Positions 10,748-22,500 of a stretch of 64,000 nt of DNA are shown here, piece after piece. The stretch comes from Serratia proteamaculans (lineage in GTDB: Bacteria; Pseudomonadota; Gammaproteobacteria; Enterobacterales; Enterobacteriaceae). The notes under the pieces were generated by a model. That model was given only the letters and a program-made list of their open reading frames with translations, ran no database searches and was not told where the DNA came from. Position numbers and translations under genes: made by a program. Where the stretch lies: NCBI RefSeq assembly GCF_008830365.1, contig NZ_WBKI01000009.1, positions 1 through 64,000 of the forward strand, written 5' to 3'. The first letter of the stretch is position 1. Each line of letters starts with the position of its first letter.

Positions 10748-12299
10748 GCTTGCTATCCTGCGTCGCGGTGGTGAGCGTGAAGGCCACAGGCTGACGGCGC
10801 TCCGGCGGGCTGTCGGCCTCGGCGGCGGTCTGGCGTGGCGTCGACGGGGCGGTTGCTGCCGCCAACGGAACCGGGGCGTTGTGCGCCAGCCGTTTGATTT
10901 CTGAAATAATGTCCACGTCCTGGTGCCACACCACCCGATTACTGAAGGCTTCGTCCACCGGCAGGCGGAAGATGAATTTCAGGGCGGTATCCAGATCGTT
11001 AATCCGGCAGGTAGAAAGGAACAGCACCAGCCGGCCTTGCACCACGGTCATCACGTCGCCAAAGCGGCGCAAAAAACACAGGGTCATCGCCTGTTCGGCA
11101 CGCAGTCCTGGAGCCGGGCGCAGTGCGACCATCACGCCTTTGCCGTCTTCCGGCAGCAGCGTGTTACCCATCAGCGAAATGACCGCCTGGCTGAAATCCT
11201 CCGGCCGCATATAGCCCTTCAGTTGCAACGGCCGCAGCCCGGCCAGCAGGGTATCGATATCTGCCGGGACATGGCGTGAGAAGCGTTGTCCCTGGATGCC
11301 TTCAAGCATGGTCAGAAAGCGCGACAGCGGCGCCACGTGCGGCACAATCAGGTTGGCACCACAGGCCAGCAGCAGGCGTTCGTCGCTGTAACGCAGGCTG
11401 GCGCTCATCTCGCGCACGACGATTTTCAGTCCGTTACCGCGCTGGCGGCGCAGGCTGTGAATTTGGTGGGCCAGTGCATCGATTTCGTCGCTTTGGTACA
11501 GCGCAAAAATCAACGTTGCCGAGAGTGTCAGCATGCCATGCTGCGCCAGCAGTGCGTTGCTTTCCAGCAGTTGCCAGTTGGCCGACAGCGGGGGGGCGCC
11601 TTCCAGAATGCTCTGCTGGGCCAGATAAAGGCCCTCGTCGCTGCGGATAGCGGTCGGGGAGGGTTTGTTGTCATCGTCACCCTGCCAGCCGTGCTCACCG
11701 ACATACAGCGTCAGCAGTTGGTTGGCGTTGATGCCGTTTTCGGTACTCCACCAATTGACCAGATACTGGGCGCTGTCCTGTTGCCATTGCAGGCTGGACA
11801 GGCCGTTAAGGATCCGGTGTTGGGCGCTGAGCTGCCCCTTGAGTTTGTTGACGCCGCTGCCGTGGCTGAGGATCAGCAGCGTGCAGCCTTGTCGGCGCAA
11901 CCAGGCACCGGTAGTGCGGGTCCAGTCACGCAGTTCTTCGCTGGTGAAGGTTTGCCACAGGCTGGCGTGGGCCAACAGGATTAACAAGCGGTTTTGCGGT
12001 TTTAAGGCGCGCATCAGGTCGTCGCTGAAATGGGTCAGCGCGGCTTTTTTTTCCGGCAACTGATACAGCGGAATTTTTTTCAGGGCAGGGGAGGCAAGCT
12101 CAGCCAGCAGCCGATCGGGTTTTTCTCCGCTGCAAATCAAAGCGACCTGGCTGGTTGCGGCCTGGGCAGCTAAAGTTTGTTGGCAGAGCAGGTTAGCATC
12201 GGTCTGACGGTCGATATTCACCCAATACAGACCCGGAGCCTGCATGACAGACAGTTCTTCCCAAATCTGCCGAATACCTAATGAGAAAGATTGCGCCAT
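10734..12299 (-). CDS. bcsE: c-di-GMP-binding cellulose regulator BcsE
   Basis: A cytoplasmic 521-residue protein needed for full cellulose production. It has a degenerate NTPase-like N-terminal region, a REC-like middle and a C-terminal GIL (GGDEF I-site-like) domain. The c-di-GMP contact motif RxGD is present as RFGD at residues 412-415. The tail beyond about residue 465 is Pro/Ala-rich and disordered-looking. It is the first gene of the minus-strand bcsEFG operon and diverges from bcsR across 198 bases. Confidence 0.94.
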   Translation of the reverse strand: MAQSFSLGIRQIWEELSVMQAPGLYWVNIDRQTDANLLCQQTLAAQAATSQVALICSGEKPDRLLAELASPALKKIPLYQLPEKKAALTHFSDDLMRALKPQNRLLILLAHASLWQTFTSEELRDWTRTTGAWLRRQGCTLLILSHGSGVNKLKGQLSAQHRILNGLSSLQWQQDSAQYLVNWWSTENGINANQLLTLYVGEHGWQGDDDNKPSPTAIRSDEGLYLAQQSILEGAPPLSANWQLLESNALLAQHGMLTLSATLIFALYQSDEIDALAHQIHSLRRQRGNGLKIVVREMSASLRYSDERLLLACGANLIVPHVAPLSRFLTMLEGIQGQRFSRHVPADIDTLLAGLRPLQLKGYMRPEDFSQAVISLMGNTLLPEDGKGVMVALRPAPGLRAEQAMTLCFLRRFGDVMTVVQGRLVLFLSTCRINDLDTALKFIFRLPVDEAFSNRVVWHQDVDIISEIKRLAHNAPVPLAAATAPSTPRQTAAEADSPPERRQPVAFTLTTATQDSKHAES

Positions 12300-12497
12300 A
12301 GGTTATGTTTCTACTTTCGTTGAAAGTGTCGTCGCGGCCAACTGAGTCTTGCTATTCAGTTATACTATCATTGGGATCAATAATAACAAATCTTACATTC
12401 TGTGTAATAATATCTCTTAGGAATCATCTTATTGGCCATGTCTTTTTATTACGTTGCTATAGTTAATTAACATTAGCCTATTTTTAAAGGCGGCAGA
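12300..12497. promoter_or_regulatory. Divergent bcsE / bcsR regulatory region
   Basis: A 198-base AT-rich spacer must hold promoters for both bcs operons. A TATACT hexamer at 12361-12366 and AT-rich stretches around 12396-12412 are -10 candidates, but none has a convincing -35 partner. The bcsR RBS AAAGG is at 12486-12490. Confidence 0.5.
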
Positions 12498-12689
12498 ATG
12501 AATAATCAATTAACGCGCTTTCATGCAGTAGTACCGCCAGAAACACAGGATGATCTACTGGCCCTCAGCCATGCCTTTTCTTTACCAAAATTAAGTTATA
12601 TCGATATTTCGCGTCAGGAGCGTTTAACGCAGATGATGACGCGCTGGCCGCTGCTGGCCGAACTGGTGCAGACCACGGGGAGTCGCTAA
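12498..12689 (+). CDS. bcsR: Cellulose synthase regulator BcsR
   Basis: A 63-residue protein that, with BcsQ, forms the essential BcsRQ complex stabilising the cytoplasmic side of the synthase. The recognisable core is DLLALSHAFSLPKLSYIDIS followed by RWPLLAEL, which matches E. coli BcsR. AAAGG sits 7 bases before the ATG. bcsQ begins 3 bases after its stop. Confidence 0.92.
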   Translation: MNNQLTRFHAVVPPETQDDLLALSHAFSLPKLSYIDISRQERLTQMMTRWPLLAELVQTTGSR

Positions 12690-12692
12690 TTT

Positions 12693-13430
12693 ATGCCGGT
12701 GATTGCGCTGCAGGGTTTGCGAGGCGGAATGGGCGCGACGTCGGTCACTGCGGCGCTGGCGTGGGCATTACAGCAGTTGGGCGAGTCGGTGCTGGCGATA
12801 GATTTCGCGCCGGATAACTTACTGCGCCTGCATTTTAATACGCCGTTTGAGCTGGCGCGCGGCTGGGCCCGGGCAGAGCAAGACGGCGGCGATTGGCGGC
12901 AGGGCGCGATGCGCTACTGCGAAAACCTCGACTTTCTGCCTTTTGGCCGACTCACTGCGCCGGAACGGTTAAATTTACAACAGCATTGTCAGCAACATCC
13001 CGCCCGCTGGCAGGATAATCTGATGCAGCTAAGCGCCAGTACCCAGTACAACTGGATCCTGCTGGATCTGCCTGCGGATGGTGAGGTGCTGGCCCAACAG
13101 GCGCTGCCGCTGGCGGATTGTGTGTTTATGCTGATCGCGCCGGATGCCAATTGCCAGGTGCGGCTGCATCAACAGGCGTTACCGGACGACTGCCATTTCC
13201 TGATTAACCACTACTTCGCCGCCAGCCAGCTACAGCAGGATTTGCATCAGCTGTGGTTGCAAACGCTGGGCGGGTTATTGCCGGTGGTTATACACCGCGA
13301 TGAGGCGATGGCCGAAGCATTGGCGGTGAAGCAACCCCTGGGCGAGTACCGACCGGAAAGCCTGGCGGCGGATGAAGTGCTGACGCTGGCCAACTGGTGT
13401 TTGATCAATCTGAAGGATACGGCACCATGA
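12693..13430 (+). CDS. bcsQ: Cellulose synthase-associated SIMIBI NTPase BcsQ
   Basis: A ParA/MinD-like protein (245 residues) for polar placement and assembly of the cellulose machine. The P-loop reads GLRGGMGATS near residues 8-17: the deviant Walker A shape is kept, but both lysines of the KGGxGK pattern are replaced (R and A). E. coli BcsQ also departs from consensus here. Downstream family blocks WILLDLPADGE, DANCQVRLHQQALP and IHRDEAMAEALAVKQPLGEYR are present. The frame is intact, unlike the E. coli K-12 allele with its early stop. The stop overlaps the bcsA ATG (ATGA). Confidence 0.93.
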   Translation: MPVIALQGLRGGMGATSVTAALAWALQQLGESVLAIDFAPDNLLRLHFNTPFELARGWARAEQDGGDWRQGAMRYCENLDFLPFGRLTAPERLNLQQHCQQHPARWQDNLMQLSASTQYNWILLDLPADGEVLAQQALPLADCVFMLIAPDANCQVRLHQQALPDDCHFLINHYFAASQLQQDLHQLWLQTLGGLLPVVIHRDEAMAEALAVKQPLGEYRPESLAADEVLTLANWCLINLKDTAP

Positions 13431-16030
13431 GCCGGGTGATGAGCCTGCTGCTGGTACCGCCGGTCCAACAGGCGGTGCAGACGCGTTATCGCGCCTACCG
13501 TCGCCATGGCTCATCGGCATTTACCGCCTTTTTCACCACGCTGCTGGTGGCGTTGGGCTGGATTTTCCTGCGCTTTGAATCTCCGGGTTGGCAACGGCTG
13601 CGAGCCGGTCGCGCCTATTGGTTCCCGCATCTGTCGTTTAGTCGCCCACGCCCGGCGGATGCGCTGCGCTATCTGGTGCAGGGGGTGTGGCTGTTGGTGT
13701 TCCGTACCGACCGCGAACCTCTGGGCCGCAATTATTTCGCCGGCTGGCAGCGCCTGCAATTGCGCTATGCCAACTGGCTGAAAACGGTGCCGCAGCGGCT
13801 GGAAAGCGCCGGGCTGGAGCAGCATTCGGTGGCGCGACTGAGCCGGATGAACCGACGCCTGCGTCGCGTACTGTTTATTATTGTCGGTGTTCTGGCGGCG
13901 ATCCTGGCGATCCTGTGTATTTCGCAGCCGTTCGACCTGTCGGCGCAGTTTGTGTTTGTGCTGTTGCTGTGGGGCATCGCGATGGTGGTGCGTCGGGTGC
14001 CGGGCCGTCTGCCGGCGCTGATGTTGATTGTGCTGTCGCTGACCGTCTCCTGCCGCTATTTGTGGTGGCGTTATACCGCCACCCTGAACTGGGACGACCC
14101 GCTCAGCCTGACCTGCGGCCTGCTGCTGCTGGTGGCGGAAACCTATGCCTGGGTGGTGCTGGTGCTGGGCTATTTCCAGACCGTCTGGCCGCTTAACCGC
14201 CAACCGGTACCGATGCCCGCCGACAGCACGACCTGGCCGACCATTGATCTGCTTGTGCCCACCTACAACGAAGACCTCGGGGTGGTGAAACCCACCATCT
14301 ATGCCGCGTTGGGTATCGACTGGCCGAAAGAGAAGGTGACCATTTACATCCTCGACGACGGCAACCGACCTGAATTCAAGGCTTTCGCCGAAGAGGTGGG
14401 GGTGAAATATATCGCCAGGCCTACCCATGAGCACGCCAAGGCCGGTAACATCAATAACGCGCTGAAACAGGCGACCGGCGAGTTTGTGGCGATTTTCGAC
14501 TGCGACCACGTACCGACGCGTTCCTTCCTGCAACTGACCATGGGCTGGTTCTTCAAAGACAAAAAGCTGGCGATGCTGCAGACCCCGCATCACTTCTTCT
14601 CGCCGGATCCGTTTGAACGCAACCTCGGGCGTTTTCGTCAGACACCGAACGAAGGCACGCTGTTCTATGGGTTGGTGCAGGACGGCAATGACATGTGGGA
14701 TGCGACCTTTTTCTGCGGCTCCTGCGCCATTCTGCGCCGCAGCGCGCTGGATGAAATTGGCGGTATTGCGGTGGAAACCGTCACCGAAGATGCCCACACC
14801 TCACTGCGTTTACACCGTCGCGGCCACACCTCGGCCTATATTCGTATCCCACAGGCCGCGGGGCTGGCGACCGAAAGCCTGTCGGCGCACATTGGCCAGC
14901 GCATTCGCTGGGCTCGCGGCATGGTGCAGATCTTCCGGCTGGATAACCCGCTGTTTGGCAAGGGATTGAAGCTGGCGCAGCGGTTGTGTTACGCCAACGC
15001 CATGCTGCACTTTCTGTCCGGTATTCCGCGGCTGATCTTCCTCACCGCGCCATTGGCCTTCCTGTTGCTGCACGCCTATATCATCTTTGCTCCGGCGCTG
15101 GCGATCGCGCTGTATGTGCTGCCGCATATGATCCACGCCAGCCTGACCAACTCACGCATTCAGGGTAAATACCGCCACTCTTTCTGGAGCGAAATCTACG
15201 AGACGGTGCTGGCCTGGTACATCGCCCGTCCGACCACGGTGGCGTTGTTCAATCCGCACAAAGGCAAATTCAACGTGACCGCCAAAGGTGGGCTGGTGGA
15301 GGAGGAGCATGTCGACTGGGTGATTACCCGGCCCTATATGTTCCTGGTGATCTTGAATCTGGCCGGGTTGGTCTTCGGCGTCTGGCGGCTGGGCTACGGC
15401 CCGGCGGATGAAGTCATGACGGTAGTCATCAGCCTGGTATGGGTGTTGTACAACATGACCATCCTCGGTGGCGCAGTGGCGGTGGCGGTAGAGGCCAAGC
15501 AGGTTCGCCAGGCGCACCGGGTGGAGATTGCCATGCCGGCGGCGATCGCTCGCGCCGACGGGCATCTGTTCCCCTGCACGTTACGCGATTATTCCGACGG
15601 TGGGGTGGGGATTGAGATGCGCGTAGCGGATGCATTGAAAGACGGTGACAAGGTGTCGCTGTTGCTCAAACGCGGTCAGCAGGAATACAGCTTCCCGTGT
15701 GTGGTGACGCGTGCCTTCGGCAGCAAGGTGGGGATCCGCATGGTCGGTCTCAGCACCCGTGAACATATTGATTTTATTCAGTGCACCTTTGCCCGCGCCG
15801 ATACCTGGGCGTTGTGGCAGGACGGGTTCCCTGAAGATAAACCGATCGAAAGCTTACGTGACGTTCTGGCACTGGGCTTCCGGGGTTATATACGTATGGC
15901 GGATTACGCACCGCCGATGGTGCGCCGCCTGCTGGTCGGAACCACGACGCTGATTGGGTGGGTAGTGTCATTTATCCCGCACGGCGTCGGCAGGGCTCCG
16001 GCCTTCAGCCAAAAAGAGACAGTGGTATAG
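13427..16030 (+). CDS. bcsA: Cellulose synthase catalytic subunit BcsA
   Basis: A processive GT2 synthase that polymerises UDP-glucose and extrudes cellulose through its own membrane channel. The ATG at 13427 (overlapping bcsQ as ATGA) gives 867 residues starting MSRVMSLLLVPPV, like E. coli; the upstream in-frame extension lies inside bcsQ. Catalytic motifs in order: LDDGN (UDP), DCDHVPT (DxD), TEDAHTS (base) and QRIRW (Q-x-x-R-W). The C-terminal PilZ domain has RQAHR at 694-698 and DYSDGG near 721-726, the c-di-GMP ligands. About eight membrane helices flank the GT domain. It should be activated by c-di-GMP. Confidence 0.97.
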   Translation: MSRVMSLLLVPPVQQAVQTRYRAYRRHGSSAFTAFFTTLLVALGWIFLRFESPGWQRLRAGRAYWFPHLSFSRPRPADALRYLVQGVWLLVFRTDREPLGRNYFAGWQRLQLRYANWLKTVPQRLESAGLEQHSVARLSRMNRRLRRVLFIIVGVLAAILAILCISQPFDLSAQFVFVLLLWGIAMVVRRVPGRLPALMLIVLSLTVSCRYLWWRYTATLNWDDPLSLTCGLLLLVAETYAWVVLVLGYFQTVWPLNRQPVPMPADSTTWPTIDLLVPTYNEDLGVVKPTIYAALGIDWPKEKVTIYILDDGNRPEFKAFAEEVGVKYIARPTHEHAKAGNINNALKQATGEFVAIFDCDHVPTRSFLQLTMGWFFKDKKLAMLQTPHHFFSPDPFERNLGRFRQTPNEGTLFYGLVQDGNDMWDATFFCGSCAILRRSALDEIGGIAVETVTEDAHTSLRLHRRGHTSAYIRIPQAAGLATESLSAHIGQRIRWARGMVQIFRLDNPLFGKGLKLAQRLCYANAMLHFLSGIPRLIFLTAPLAFLLLHAYIIFAPALAIALYVLPHMIHASLTNSRIQGKYRHSFWSEIYETVLAWYIARPTTVALFNPHKGKFNVTAKGGLVEEEHVDWVITRPYMFLVILNLAGLVFGVWRLGYGPADEVMTVVISLVWVLYNMTILGGAVAVAVEAKQVRQAHRVEIAMPAAIARADGHLFPCTLRDYSDGGVGIEMRVADALKDGDKVSLLLKRGQQEYSFPCVVTRAFGSKVGIRMVGLSTREHIDFIQCTFARADTWALWQDGFPEDKPIESLRDVLALGFRGYIRMADYAPPMVRRLLVGTTTLIGWVVSFIPHGVGRAPAFSQKETVV

Positions 16031-16085
16031 GCAAACCGCCCGCTTACTCGCCTGGCCCCCAGGCTCTAACATTGATGATGATACG

Positions 16086-18395
16086 ATGACGAGAAAAATA
16101 ACCTGGTTTACCGCCCTGGCCTTAGGCATCAGCACCCTGTCTCAGGCTGAAACAGCCACCGCGCCGACCGTTGCCGCACAACCGCCGGTGACGGTGCCTG
16201 CCGATGGGCCGGTCACCACGCCGATGGAATCGGCCGCACCCCAGGATCCGAATGCCCCGGTGCGTGACGTGCAATTGCCGTTTGCCAAGATTGCGCCGCC
16301 GCCGGGGACTTTCACCCTGCGCGGTACCCGGCCGGATGGTCAGGTCGAGTTTGGCGTGCGCAGCGATGAAGTGGTGTCGCAGGCGATGCTCGATCTTGAG
16401 TTCACTCCGTCACCCTCTTTGATCCCGGTGGAATCACAGGTCAAGGTGTACCTCAATGACGAACTGATGGGCGTGACTGCCCTGGCCAAAGAGCAGCTCG
16501 GCAAGCCCAATCGCATCCAGATGGCGATCGATCCCCGCTATATCACCGATTTTAACCGTGTGCGGCTGGTATTCGTCGGTCATTACCAGAACATTTGTGA
16601 AAACCCGGCCAGCACCACGCTGTGGCTCGAAGTCAGTAAATCCAGCTCGTTGAATTTGCGCTACCAAACCCTGCCGGTGAAGAACGAACTGTCGCATTTC
16701 CCGGAGCCGTTCTTTGACAGCCGCGACAATCGGCCGCTGACCTTGCCGATGGTGTTTGCCGGCCAGCCGGATATCACCCAGCAGCGTGCCGCAGGTATTC
16801 TGGCCTCGTGGTTCGGCAGTAAAGCCCAGTGGCGTGGCCAGTCGTTCCCGGCGTTGTATAACCAGCTGCCGGAACAGCATGCTATCGTCTTCGCCACCAA
16901 TAAGCAGCGCCCGGACTTCCTGCGTGATTACCCGCCGGTCAATGGCCCGACGGTGGAGATGATCAGCCATCCGGATAACCCGTACATCAAACTGCTGTTG
17001 GTACAGGGCCGCGATGACAACGATTTGATCACCGCGGTGAAAGGCATTGCGCAGGGCAACATCCTGTTCCGTGGTCAGAATGTCACGGTCGACAAAGTGG
17101 AACAACTGGCTCCGCGCCAGCCCTACGACGCGCCTAACTGGGTGCGAACCGACCGGCCGATGACCTTTGCCGAGCTGCAACAATACGCTGAACAACTGCA
17201 GACCAGCGGCATCGAGCCTGGACCGATCTCGCTGAACATGAACCTGCCGCCGGACCTGTTCCTGATCCGCAGTACCGGCATTGATATGCATCTGAAATAT
17301 CGCTACACCGCGCCGCGCATTCAGGACGGTTCGCGCCTGAGCGTCAGCCTGAACAACCAGTTTGTTCAGGCCTATTCGCTGGTGCCGGAGCACGAACAGG
17401 GCGCGCAATTGCTGCGTTTGCCGCTGACCCAGGGGCTGATCGACTCGGACAAGAGCGTCAATATCCCGGCGCTGCGGCTGGGAGCCACCAACCAACTGCG
17501 TTTCGACTTTGACTACACCACCTTGCTCGCCAGCGGTGCCGAAGGACGCTGTGAAACCTATTCCTTCACCGCCAACCATGCGGTGATCGACGGTTCATCG
17601 ACCATCGATTTTTCCGGTTACCGCCACTTTATGGCGATGCCGGATCTGCGTGCCTTTGCCAACGCCGGTTTCCCTTTCAGCCGTTTGGCCGATCTTTCGC
17701 AGACCCTGGTGCTGGTGAACAAACAACCGCAGCCACCGCAGGTCAGCGCATTGCTGAACGCGATGGGCGTTGTTGGCGCCCAGACCGGTTATCCGGCGCT
17801 GGCGGTGACGGTGAGTGATGACTGGTCTCAGGCTAAGGAACGCGATGCTGATATTCTGATGATCGGCACTATTCCGCCGGAACTGCGGGACGACAAAAAA
17901 ATCAACCTGCTGGTCGATGCCACCCAGAGCTGGGTGAAACAGCCGACGCGGCAGTTGCCGCTGCCGACCATGGACGTGCTGGCGGAAGACACCAGGGCGG
18001 ACAGCAAAACCACCATCAGTTCAGAAGGGGCCATGTCGGCGATTGTCGGCGTGCAGTCACCGTTTAACAATCAGCGCAGCATTGTGGCGTTACTGGCCGA
18101 CAGCCCGCGTGGCTACGACCTGCTGAACAACGCGCTGCTGGACAGCGGCAAGCGTGCGGCGGTGTTTGGTTCGGTCGCGGTGATCCGGGAATCAGGGGTG
18201 AACAGCCTGCGCGTGGGCGACGTTTATTATGTCGGTCACCTGCCGTGGTGGGAGCGTATCTGGCATGCGCTGTCGACCCACCCGGTGTTGCTGGCAGTGA
18301 TTGCGGTAGTGGTGGTGGTGATCCTGGCGCTGATGTTGTGGCGTGGTTTGAAAGCCTTCAGCCGTCGTCGCCTGTCGCCTGAAGATCGGGATTAA
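16086..18395 (+). CDS. bcsB: Cellulose synthase periplasmic subunit BcsB
   Basis: A membrane-anchored periplasmic partner of BcsA that guides the nascent chain (769 residues, E. coli 779). It has a signal peptide (about residues 1-21, ending SQAE/TATA), a Pro/Thr-rich linker, alternating carbohydrate-binding and flavodoxin-like domains, and the C-terminal transmembrane helix (about 735-757, rich in Val/Ile/Leu) that packs on BcsA. It starts 55 bases after bcsA with a poor Shine-Dalgarno and ends 5 bases before bcsZ. Confidence 0.96.
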   Translation: MTRKITWFTALALGISTLSQAETATAPTVAAQPPVTVPADGPVTTPMESAAPQDPNAPVRDVQLPFAKIAPPPGTFTLRGTRPDGQVEFGVRSDEVVSQAMLDLEFTPSPSLIPVESQVKVYLNDELMGVTALAKEQLGKPNRIQMAIDPRYITDFNRVRLVFVGHYQNICENPASTTLWLEVSKSSSLNLRYQTLPVKNELSHFPEPFFDSRDNRPLTLPMVFAGQPDITQQRAAGILASWFGSKAQWRGQSFPALYNQLPEQHAIVFATNKQRPDFLRDYPPVNGPTVEMISHPDNPYIKLLLVQGRDDNDLITAVKGIAQGNILFRGQNVTVDKVEQLAPRQPYDAPNWVRTDRPMTFAELQQYAEQLQTSGIEPGPISLNMNLPPDLFLIRSTGIDMHLKYRYTAPRIQDGSRLSVSLNNQFVQAYSLVPEHEQGAQLLRLPLTQGLIDSDKSVNIPALRLGATNQLRFDFDYTTLLASGAEGRCETYSFTANHAVIDGSSTIDFSGYRHFMAMPDLRAFANAGFPFSRLADLSQTLVLVNKQPQPPQVSALLNAMGVVGAQTGYPALAVTVSDDWSQAKERDADILMIGTIPPELRDDKKINLLVDATQSWVKQPTRQLPLPTMDVLAEDTRADSKTTISSEGAMSAIVGVQSPFNNQRSIVALLADSPRGYDLLNNALLDSGKRAAVFGSVAVIRESGVNSLRVGDVYYVGHLPWWERIWHALSTHPVLLAVIAVVVVVILALMLWRGLKAFSRRRLSPEDRD

Positions 18396-18400
18396 TCGCT

Positions 18401-19513
18401 ATGCCTGCGGCATTGAAGCGTCTGACATTCGGCATGTTGCTACTGTGTTCATTCAGCGCGGTAGCCACCTGTGAGTGGCCGGCCTGGCAACAGTACAAAC
18501 AGTTTTATGTCAGCGAGCAGGGGCGGGTGATCGACCCGAGTAGCCCGAATCGAATCACCACCTCGGAAGGCCAGAGTTATGGCCTGTTCTTCGCGCTGGT
18601 GGCCAACGATCGACCTGCTTTCGACCAACTGCTGACGTGGACGGAAAATAATCTGGCGGCGGGCGATCTCAGCGCCCATTTGCCGGCCTGGCTATGGGGT
18701 GAGGACGATAAAAAGCAGTGGACGGTGCTGGACAGCAATTCGGCCTCCGATGCCGATCTGTGGATTGCCTATAACCTGCTGGAGGCGGGCCGCCTGTGGA
18801 AAAGCCGTCGCTATCAAACTCTCGGTACCTTGCTGTTGCAGCGTATTGCCCGTGAAGAAGTGGCGGATATTCCCGGTCTGGGGCTGATGTTGTTACCGGG
18901 TAAGGTGGGGTTTGTGGCGGAAGATCGCTGGCGGCTCAACCCAAGCTACCTGCCGCCGCAACTGCTGGCGCGTTTTGCCGCGTTGAATGGCCCATGGCGT
19001 GCGATGCAGCAGACCAATCAGCGATTGTGGCTGGAAACGGCCCCTCACGGCTTCTCGCCGGACTGGGTGGTGTGGCAGGTTGGCAAAGGCTGGCAGCCGG
19101 ACACCGTCAAACCGAATATCGGCAGTTATGATGCTATCCGGGTTTATTTGTGGGCCGGCATGCTGGCGGAGGACGATCAACACAAGGCGGCGCTGCTCAA
19201 GCAGTTGCAGCCGATGGCGCAGCTCACCGTTCAGCAGGGGGTACCGCCGGAGAAAACCGACACCGCCAACGGTAAAACCACGGGTGACGGCCCGGTGGGC
19301 TTCTCCGCCGCAATGCTGCCGATGCTGGCGAATCAACCCGAGGCGTTGCAGGTGCAGCGCCAACGCATTAAGCAAAACCCGCCGGGCGACGATGCCTATT
19401 TCAACGCCTCGCTGGCGCTGTTTGGCCAGGGATGGGATCAACAACGTTATCGTTTTAATCGGCAGGGTGAACTTCAACCCGCCTGGGGCGGCCAATGCGT
19501 AACTTCCGAATAA
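18401..19513 (+). CDS. bcsZ: Periplasmic endo-1,4-beta-glucanase BcsZ
   Basis: A GH8 cellulase (370 residues) that trims nascent cellulose and is needed for proper export. The signal peptide covers about residues 1-23, with mature start [13 protein letters not shown]. The block [18 protein letters not shown] carries the general-acid glutamate of GH8, and [25 protein letters not shown] and [10 protein letters not shown] supply substrate-cleft residues. Its 3' end overlaps bcsC by 19 bases in another frame. Confidence 0.95.
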   Translation: MPAALKRLTFGMLLLCSFSAVATCEWPAWQQYKQFYVSEQGRVIDPSSPNRITTSEGQSYGLFFALVANDRPAFDQLLTWTENNLAAGDLSAHLPAWLWGEDDKKQWTVLDSNSASDADLWIAYNLLEAGRLWKSRRYQTLGTLLLQRIAREEVADIPGLGLMLLPGKVGFVAEDRWRLNPSYLPPQLLARFAALNGPWRAMQQTNQRLWLETAPHGFSPDWVVWQVGKGWQPDTVKPNIGSYDAIRVYLWAGMLAEDDQHKAALLKQLQPMAQLTVQQGVPPEKTDTANGKTTGDGPVGFSAAMLPMLANQPEALQVQRQRIKQNPPGDDAYFNASLALFGQGWDQQRYRFNRQGELQPAWGGQCVTSE

Positions 19514-22500
19514 ACTGGCTGGGCCTGGTGCCTTTAAGTCTGGCAATGTTGCCGCAGGCGCAGGGGGCAGAAACCGTCGCGCCGGAGCAATGGCTGTTGG
19601 AGCAGGTGCGCGTCGGTGAGGCCAGTAATAAGGATGAACTGGTTCGCCAGTCGCTCTACCGGCTTGAACTGATGGATCCGAACAACCCGGATGTGATTTC
19701 GGCGCGCATGCGGCTGGCCTTGCGTCAGGGGAATCAGGCATTGGCACAGCAGCAGTTGGATAAGCTGAAAAAGATTGCGCCGCAGTCCAGCGCCTATCGC
19801 CAGGCGGAAATGAACATGTTGCTGACCCAGCCGGAAACCCGGCAAAAGCTGCAGCAGGCGCGGCTGATGGCGACCGCCGGACGTTTGCCGGAGGCGAAGG
19901 CGCAGTATGACGCTCTGTTCCATGGGGATCCGCCGACGCTTGAGCTGGCGGTGGAATACTGGCGGCTGGTGGCTCGGCTGCCCGGGCAGGAAGCAGCGGC
20001 GCTGAAACAACTGCAGACGTTGGATCAGCAATATTCAGGCAACGTACCGCTGCGCATGTCGCTGGCGCGGATGCTGTTTAGTCAGGATCGCGATGCTCAG
20101 GCCTATGATTTACTGCAGAAAGTGGCCGCGGACCCGGCCGGTCGCGGGGATGCCGCCGATCTGTGGCTGGAAAAAGTCAAAGCCATGCCGGTCAGCCCGC
20201 AAAGCGTGGCGGCTCTGAACCGTTTTCTCGGGGTATTTGAGACCGGCGATCAGGCGGCCAGCGCCCGGCAGGAGCTGGCGCGACAGCAGGCGTTGTTGTC
20301 CGACCCGGCCTATCTGGCGCGGGTGCGCGGGCTGGCGCAGGTCGACAAGGGCGGCAGCCGCGCTGCGATCCCGGAACTGAAGAAAGCGCTGGCGGCTTCT
20401 CCCAATGACGCTGAAGTGCTGGGCGCGCTCGGGCAGGCTTATTCCCGAGCAGGTAATCGCCCGCAGGCGCTGAGCCTGTTCCGCCAGGCATTGCAGGCCG
20501 ATAAAAGCGGCTACGGCAGCAGTAAGTGGCAGAGCCTGATCAAGAGCAACAGCTATTGGCTGGCGGTCGACGAAGGTGACAAGGCGTTGAAAGCCGGCAA
20601 TTTGGCGCTGGCGCAGCAAAAATACCAACAGGCACGGCAGTTCGACAACACCGACAGCAGTGCGGTGATCGGCCTGGGCGACGTTGCGGTGGCGCGTAAA
20701 GATGATGCCGCCGCCGAGCGTTTCTATCAGCAGGCGCTACGGCTGGATCCGGGCAGCGGCAGTGCGGTGCGTGGCCTGGTGAATATCTATCAGCGTCAGT
20801 CGCCGGAAAAGGCGCTGGCCTATCTCAACAGCCTGTCGCGCAGCCAGCAAAACAAAATGCGCAGTACGCTCGAGGGTTTGCAGCTCGATATGCTCAAGCA
20901 GCAGGCCGAGCAGTTGGCACAGCAAAAGCAGTGGCATCAGGCGGCGGAAAAATATCGCCGTGCCCAGCAGATGGACCCCGATGACGTCTGGCTGACTTAC
21001 CATTATGCGCAAACGCTGCGTCAGGCCGGGCAGCCACAACAGGCGGATTCCCTGTTCAAGCGACTGGCGCAAAAACAGCGCGGCAACCCGCAGCTGAGCT
21101 ATGCCTATGCGCTGTACCTCTCCGGCAGCGATCGCGACCGGCAGGCACTGGCGGAGTTGAATTCTTTGCCCGCCGCGCAGTGGAACGACAATATGCGCGA
21201 ACTGGCACAGCGACTGAAAATGCAGGCGACGCTGGAGCATGCCGAGCAGCTACGTGCCGCAGGTGACGAGCCGGGCGCGATGGCTTATCTGCGCCGACAG
21301 CCGGCGGATACCCGCATCGATCTTCAGTTGGCCGACTGGGCGCTGGCGCGGGGTGACTATGACGCCGCACTGGCGGACTATCAGCGGGTACGGACGCGTG
21401 AGCCGAATAACCCGGATGCGCGGCTGGGAGAAATTGAGGCCTATGTGGCTCAGGGCAGGCTGAGCGAGGCTCGCCAAGGTTTGCAAACCAAAGCGCCGGA
21501 ACCGACGCCTTCAGGCAACCGTGAGCGGCGGGAAGCAAACGCCTGGTACGCCGTCGGCGAACCGCAGAAAGCCACCGATATCTTTACCCGGTTGAAAACG
21601 GCGGCCCAGCCGGAGCCGGCAAGCCAGTCGAAGGCGCTGATTTATCGCGATGCGGCAAGGCTGGAACGTGACCAATTACAACCGGAGCTGGCGCAACAGG
21701 ATTATAAACAGGCGATGGTGGCCAGCGGCATTGCGCCGAGCGTACCGCAGGATAACGACAGCTACACCTATTTGACGCGCAATAACCCAGGCGACGACTG
21801 GCTCAAGCGCGGTATCCGCTCGGACGCAGCGGATTTGTACCGTCAGCAGGACCTTAACGTCACGCTCGATCACGATTACTGGGGCTCGAGCGGCACCGGC
21901 GGTATCTCCGATTACAAAGCGCACGACACCATGCTGCAGGTGGATATGCCGTTGTACGGCGGGCGGGCGTTTTTCCGTTCCGATACCGTGCAGTTGGATG
22001 CCGGCAGTTTCTCCACCGACAGCAGCGGCAAATATTACGAGACCTTCGGCACCTGTAATACTCAGGGGTGTAGCGGCGACGAGCATCAGAAAACCACCGG
22101 TACCAGCGTGGCGGTGGGTTGGCAGAACGACAGTTGGTCGGGGGATATCGGCACTACCCCGATGGGCTTCGACGTGGTCGACTGGGTCGGCGGGTTGGCC
22201 TACAGCAATGACTGGAACCACATTGGCTGGACGCTGGCGGCTTCGCGCCGACCGGTTTCCAGCTCATTACTGGCGTTTGGCGGTACCAAAGACCCGAATA
22301 CCGGTACCACCTGGGGCGGCGTTCGCGCCACCGGGGTTAGTCTGAGCGGCAGCTACGATCGCGGCGAGGCGCACGGCGTCTGGGCCGATCTCAGTGCGCA
22401 TCAGTTAACCGGTAAAAACGTTGAGGATAACCAGCGCGAGCGTTTCATGGCCGGTTATTACTACAAGCTGATCAATGAAGATAACCGCCGCGTCACCGTC

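Noticed and set aside
13511-14797. 428-codon minus-strand frame inside bcsA, and similar long antisense frames in bcsB, dppF, gppA and rho
   Set aside because: High-GC codon bias of the real genes opens long antisense frames; their translations are rich in His, Arg and Gln and resemble no family.
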